Shown: positions 5,647 through 7,280 of the stretch, piece after piece
Position numbering within the stretch: position 1 is the stretch's first letter
How the letters are laid out: every line of letters begins with the position of its first letter
NCBI GenBank assembly: GCA_006227875.1
Contig: SBFI01000171.1
Span: 1 to 7,280 of the forward strand
Length of the DNA stretch: 7,280 bases
Source of the DNA: Acidobacteriota bacterium
GTDB lineage: Bacteria > Acidobacteriota > Thermoanaerobaculia > Multivoradales > JAHEKO01
Direction: 5' to 3'
Made by a program: the position numbers and the translations under genes
The notes under the pieces: generated by a model
Seen by the model: the letters and a program-made list of their open reading frames with translations, nothing else
Database searches by the model: none
Told to the model about the DNA's origin: nothing

Positions 5647-7164
5647 ATGAGTACAGCCACGTCGGATAACGATCTCCATCGGCGGTCCGCACCGTTGGAC
5701 ATGGGTCCGGAGGAGTTCCGCCGTCTTGGACACCGCCTCGTCGACGACATAGCCGCTTTTCTCGAAACCCTGGCCACCGGTCCGGTAAATCGCGACGAGT
5801 CTCCCACCGAGGTCAGAGCTCTGCTGCCCGAGGGTGGTCTACCCGAAGAGGGCTCGAGTGCGGAACGTCTGCTCGCCGAGGTAACACCGATGCTGTTCGA
5901 GCACTCGCTCTTCAACGGTCACCCCCGCTTCCTCGGCTACATCACCTCCTCGGCGGCGCCGCTGGGGGCCCTGGGCGACCTGCTGGCGGCGACGATCAAC
6001 CCCAATCTGGGCGGTTGGCAGCTGTCCCCCGTGGCCACCGAGATCGAACGCCAGTCGGTGCGTTGGATCGCCGAGATGTTGGGCTACCCGGGTGACGCCG
6101 GTGGGCTGCTGGTGAGCGGCGGCAACCTGGCCAACTGCCACTGTTTCCTGGCGGCGCGACGAGCCAAGGCGGGGGAGTCTGTTCGCGTTCGGGGCCTCGA
6201 AGCCAAGAGGGGACAGCTCCTGGTATACGCCTCCACGGAGACCCATACCTGGCTGCAAAAGGCCGCCGATCTCTTTGGTCATGGCACCGACAGCATTCGC
6301 TGGCTCCCGGTAGACGCCGATCTACGGGCCGATGTCGGTGCCCTACGCGAGCAGATCGAGACGGACAAAAGTCGCGGCGACCGGCCCTTCCTGATCGTCG
6401 GCAATGCCGGCACGGTGAGCACCGGCGCCGTCGATCCGCTCGCCGAGATGGCGGATGTCGCTCACGAGCACGATCTCTGGTTCCACGCCGACGGTGCCTA
6501 TGGGGCCTTTGCGGTCATCACACCCGGCGCGCCGGCGGAGCTGGCGGCCATGAGCCGGGCCGACTCGATCGCGGTCGATCCCCACAAGTGGCTCTATGCG
6601 CCGCTCGAGGCCGGGTGCGTTCTGGTGCGGGATGCCAATACCCTCACCGACGCCTTCGGCTACACCCCCACCTACTACCGATTTACCGGCGAGGAAGAGG
6701 ACCCGCGGGTCAATTTCTACGAGTGGGGCCTGCAGAACTCTCGTGGCTTTCGGGCGCTCAAGGTGTGGCTGGGTCTACGCCAGGTCGGCCGCTCGGGCTA
6801 TGCCCGGATGATTGGCGACGACATCCGGCTCGCGCGCGAGCTCTTCGAGCGGGTAGACGAAGAGCCCGAGCTCGAGGCATTGACCCGGGAGCTCAGCATC
6901 ACCACCTTCCGCTTTGTGCCCGCCGGGCTCGAAGTGGGCACCGAGACCTATCTCAACCAACTCAACGAGGAGCTTCTGGCCCGGCTCAAGGCCAGCGGCG
7001 AGGCCTTCCCCTCCAATGCCGAGATCAGTGGCACCTTTGCCCTGCGCGCCTGCATCGTCAACTTCCGCACCTCACTGGCGGACATCGAGGCTCTGCCCGA
7101 GATCGTCATCCGCCACGGCCGGGAGGTAGATAGCAAGCTCCGACCAGCCGAGCTCCGCACCTAG
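5647..7164 (+). CDS. Pyridoxal-phosphate-dependent (group II) amino acid decarboxylase
   Basis: This 505-residue cytoplasmic enzyme belongs to the fold-type I family that includes aromatic L-amino acid, histidine, glutamate and tyrosine decarboxylases. It should remove CO2 from an amino acid to give an amine. The visible parts are: the N-terminal segment (PEEFRRLGHRLVDDIAAFLE), the substrate-region FNGHPRFLGYITSS, the cofactor-phosphate region VSGGNLANCHCF from S157, and H200 in STETHTW, which should stack on the cofactor ring. They continue with D282 in FHADGAYG, which should hold the pyridine nitrogen, K314 in DPHKW, which forms the Schiff base, and the loop NFYEWG with Y358 followed by SRGFRALKVW. 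All key residues are present and the length is normal. No signal peptide or membrane segment is seen. The substrate cannot be assigned by eye. Some family members are amine-forming aldehyde synthases or lyases, so decarboxylation is the most likely but not the only chemistry. It is divergent from the kinase across 83 bases. Confidence 0.92.
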   Translation: MSTATSDNDLHRRSAPLDMGPEEFRRLGHRLVDDIAAFLETLATGPVNRDESPTEVRALLPEGGLPEEGSSAERLLAEVTPMLFEHSLFNGHPRFLGYITSSAAPLGALGDLLAATINPNLGGWQLSPVATEIERQSVRWIAEMLGYPGDAGGLLVSGGNLANCHCFLAARRAKAGESVRVRGLEAKRGQLLVYASTETHTWLQKAADLFGHGTDSIRWLPVDADLRADVGALREQIETDKSRGDRPFLIVGNAGTVSTGAVDPLAEMADVAHEHDLWFHADGAYGAFAVITPGAPAELAAMSRADSIAVDPHKWLYAPLEAGCVLVRDANTLTDAFGYTPTYYRFTGEEEDPRVNFYEWGLQNSRGFRALKVWLGLRQVGRSGYARMIGDDIRLARELFERVDEEPELEALTRELSITTFRFVPAGLEVGTETYLNQLNEELLARLKASGEAFPSNAEISGTFALRACIVNFRTSLADIEALPEIVIRHGREVDSKLRPAELRT

Positions 7165-7171
7165 GTCGAAG

Positions 7172-7193
7172 CGGCCGGCCTCCGTGCCGGCCG
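7172..7193 (+). terminator. GC-rich hairpin after the decarboxylase, possible terminator
   Basis: cggccggc (7172-7179) and gccggccg (7186-7193) form a perfect 8-bp stem with the 6-base loop ctccgt, starting 8 bases after the stop codon. No T-run follows (agtcctcgctt), so it is not a textbook intrinsic terminator. It may pause polymerase or protect the 3' end. Confidence 0.45.
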
Positions 7194-7223
7194 AGTCCTC
7201 GCTTCATCCGGTTGCTTTGCGGT

Positions 7224-7271
7224 GGCCCGGCTTCGGGTCCTCCGGGGGCTCCCCTGCGCTGCGCGGGAGGA
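7224..7271. repeat. Palindromic GC-rich intergenic sequence at the right edge
   Basis: Two further pairings are visible: cccg 7226-7229 with cggg 7234-7237 (loop gctt), and tcctcc 7238-7243 with ggagga 7266-7271. Inside the second pairing, ctccc 7249-7253 can pair with gggag 7265-7269 instead. No gene is evident. The structure resembles an intergenic palindromic repeat, but the window ends before its extent can be judged. Confidence 0.35.
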
Positions 7272-7280
7272 TGGCTCCGC

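Noticed and set aside
1..7280. A new defence or mobile system made of the kinase and its neighbours
   Set aside because: There is no nuclease, toxin, transposase, integrase, reverse transcriptase or phage protein. All genes fit ordinary signalling and metabolic families.

Overview
The window is GC-rich and densely coding. It looks like chromosomal DNA from an Acidobacteriota-type bacterium. The main clue is the 978-residue kinase on the minus strand: an N-terminal Ser/Thr kinase with the P-loop LGGGGMGVVYKAED, one membrane helix, a small extracytoplasmic domain and a long TPR region. This is an architecture and wording I associate with the many kinase-TPR receptors of Acidobacteriota. The phylum is an inference; no rRNA or tRNA gene is present to fix it.

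Layout. Positions 1-274 are non-coding and highly structured: an 18-bp perfect inverted repeat (4-21 / 97-114), plus a third related arm (138-154) that could pair with the middle one instead. At 275-1078 (+) lies an Sfp-type 4'-phosphopantetheinyl transferase. Twenty bases later, 1099-2611 (+) encodes a malonyl-CoA synthetase of the MatB/ACSF3 kind. Its reading frame is broken by an apparent one-base gain in a G-rich stretch at about 2113-2135, so it reads as two overlapping pieces. Convergent to it, with only 15 bases between stop codons, is the kinase (2627-5563, -). An 83-bp divergent intergenic region (5564-5646) separates the kinase from a group II pyridoxal-phosphate-dependent decarboxylase (5647-7164, +). 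The last 116 bases hold a GC-rich hairpin and further palindromic DNA running off the edge.

How the genes may work together. The first two genes form a plausible transcription unit. One converts apo carrier proteins to holo form and the other makes malonyl-CoA from free malonate, so together they would prime and feed fatty-acid or polyketide synthesis. The kinase and the decarboxylase are divergently transcribed from a short shared region containing a 16-bp dyad. This allows shared control but does not prove it. No mobile-element gene, CRISPR array, tRNA, rRNA or recognisable defence system is present. The points most worth a second look are the frameshift, the PPTase/malonyl-CoA synthetase pairing, the three-arm inverted repeat and the dyad between the divergent genes.
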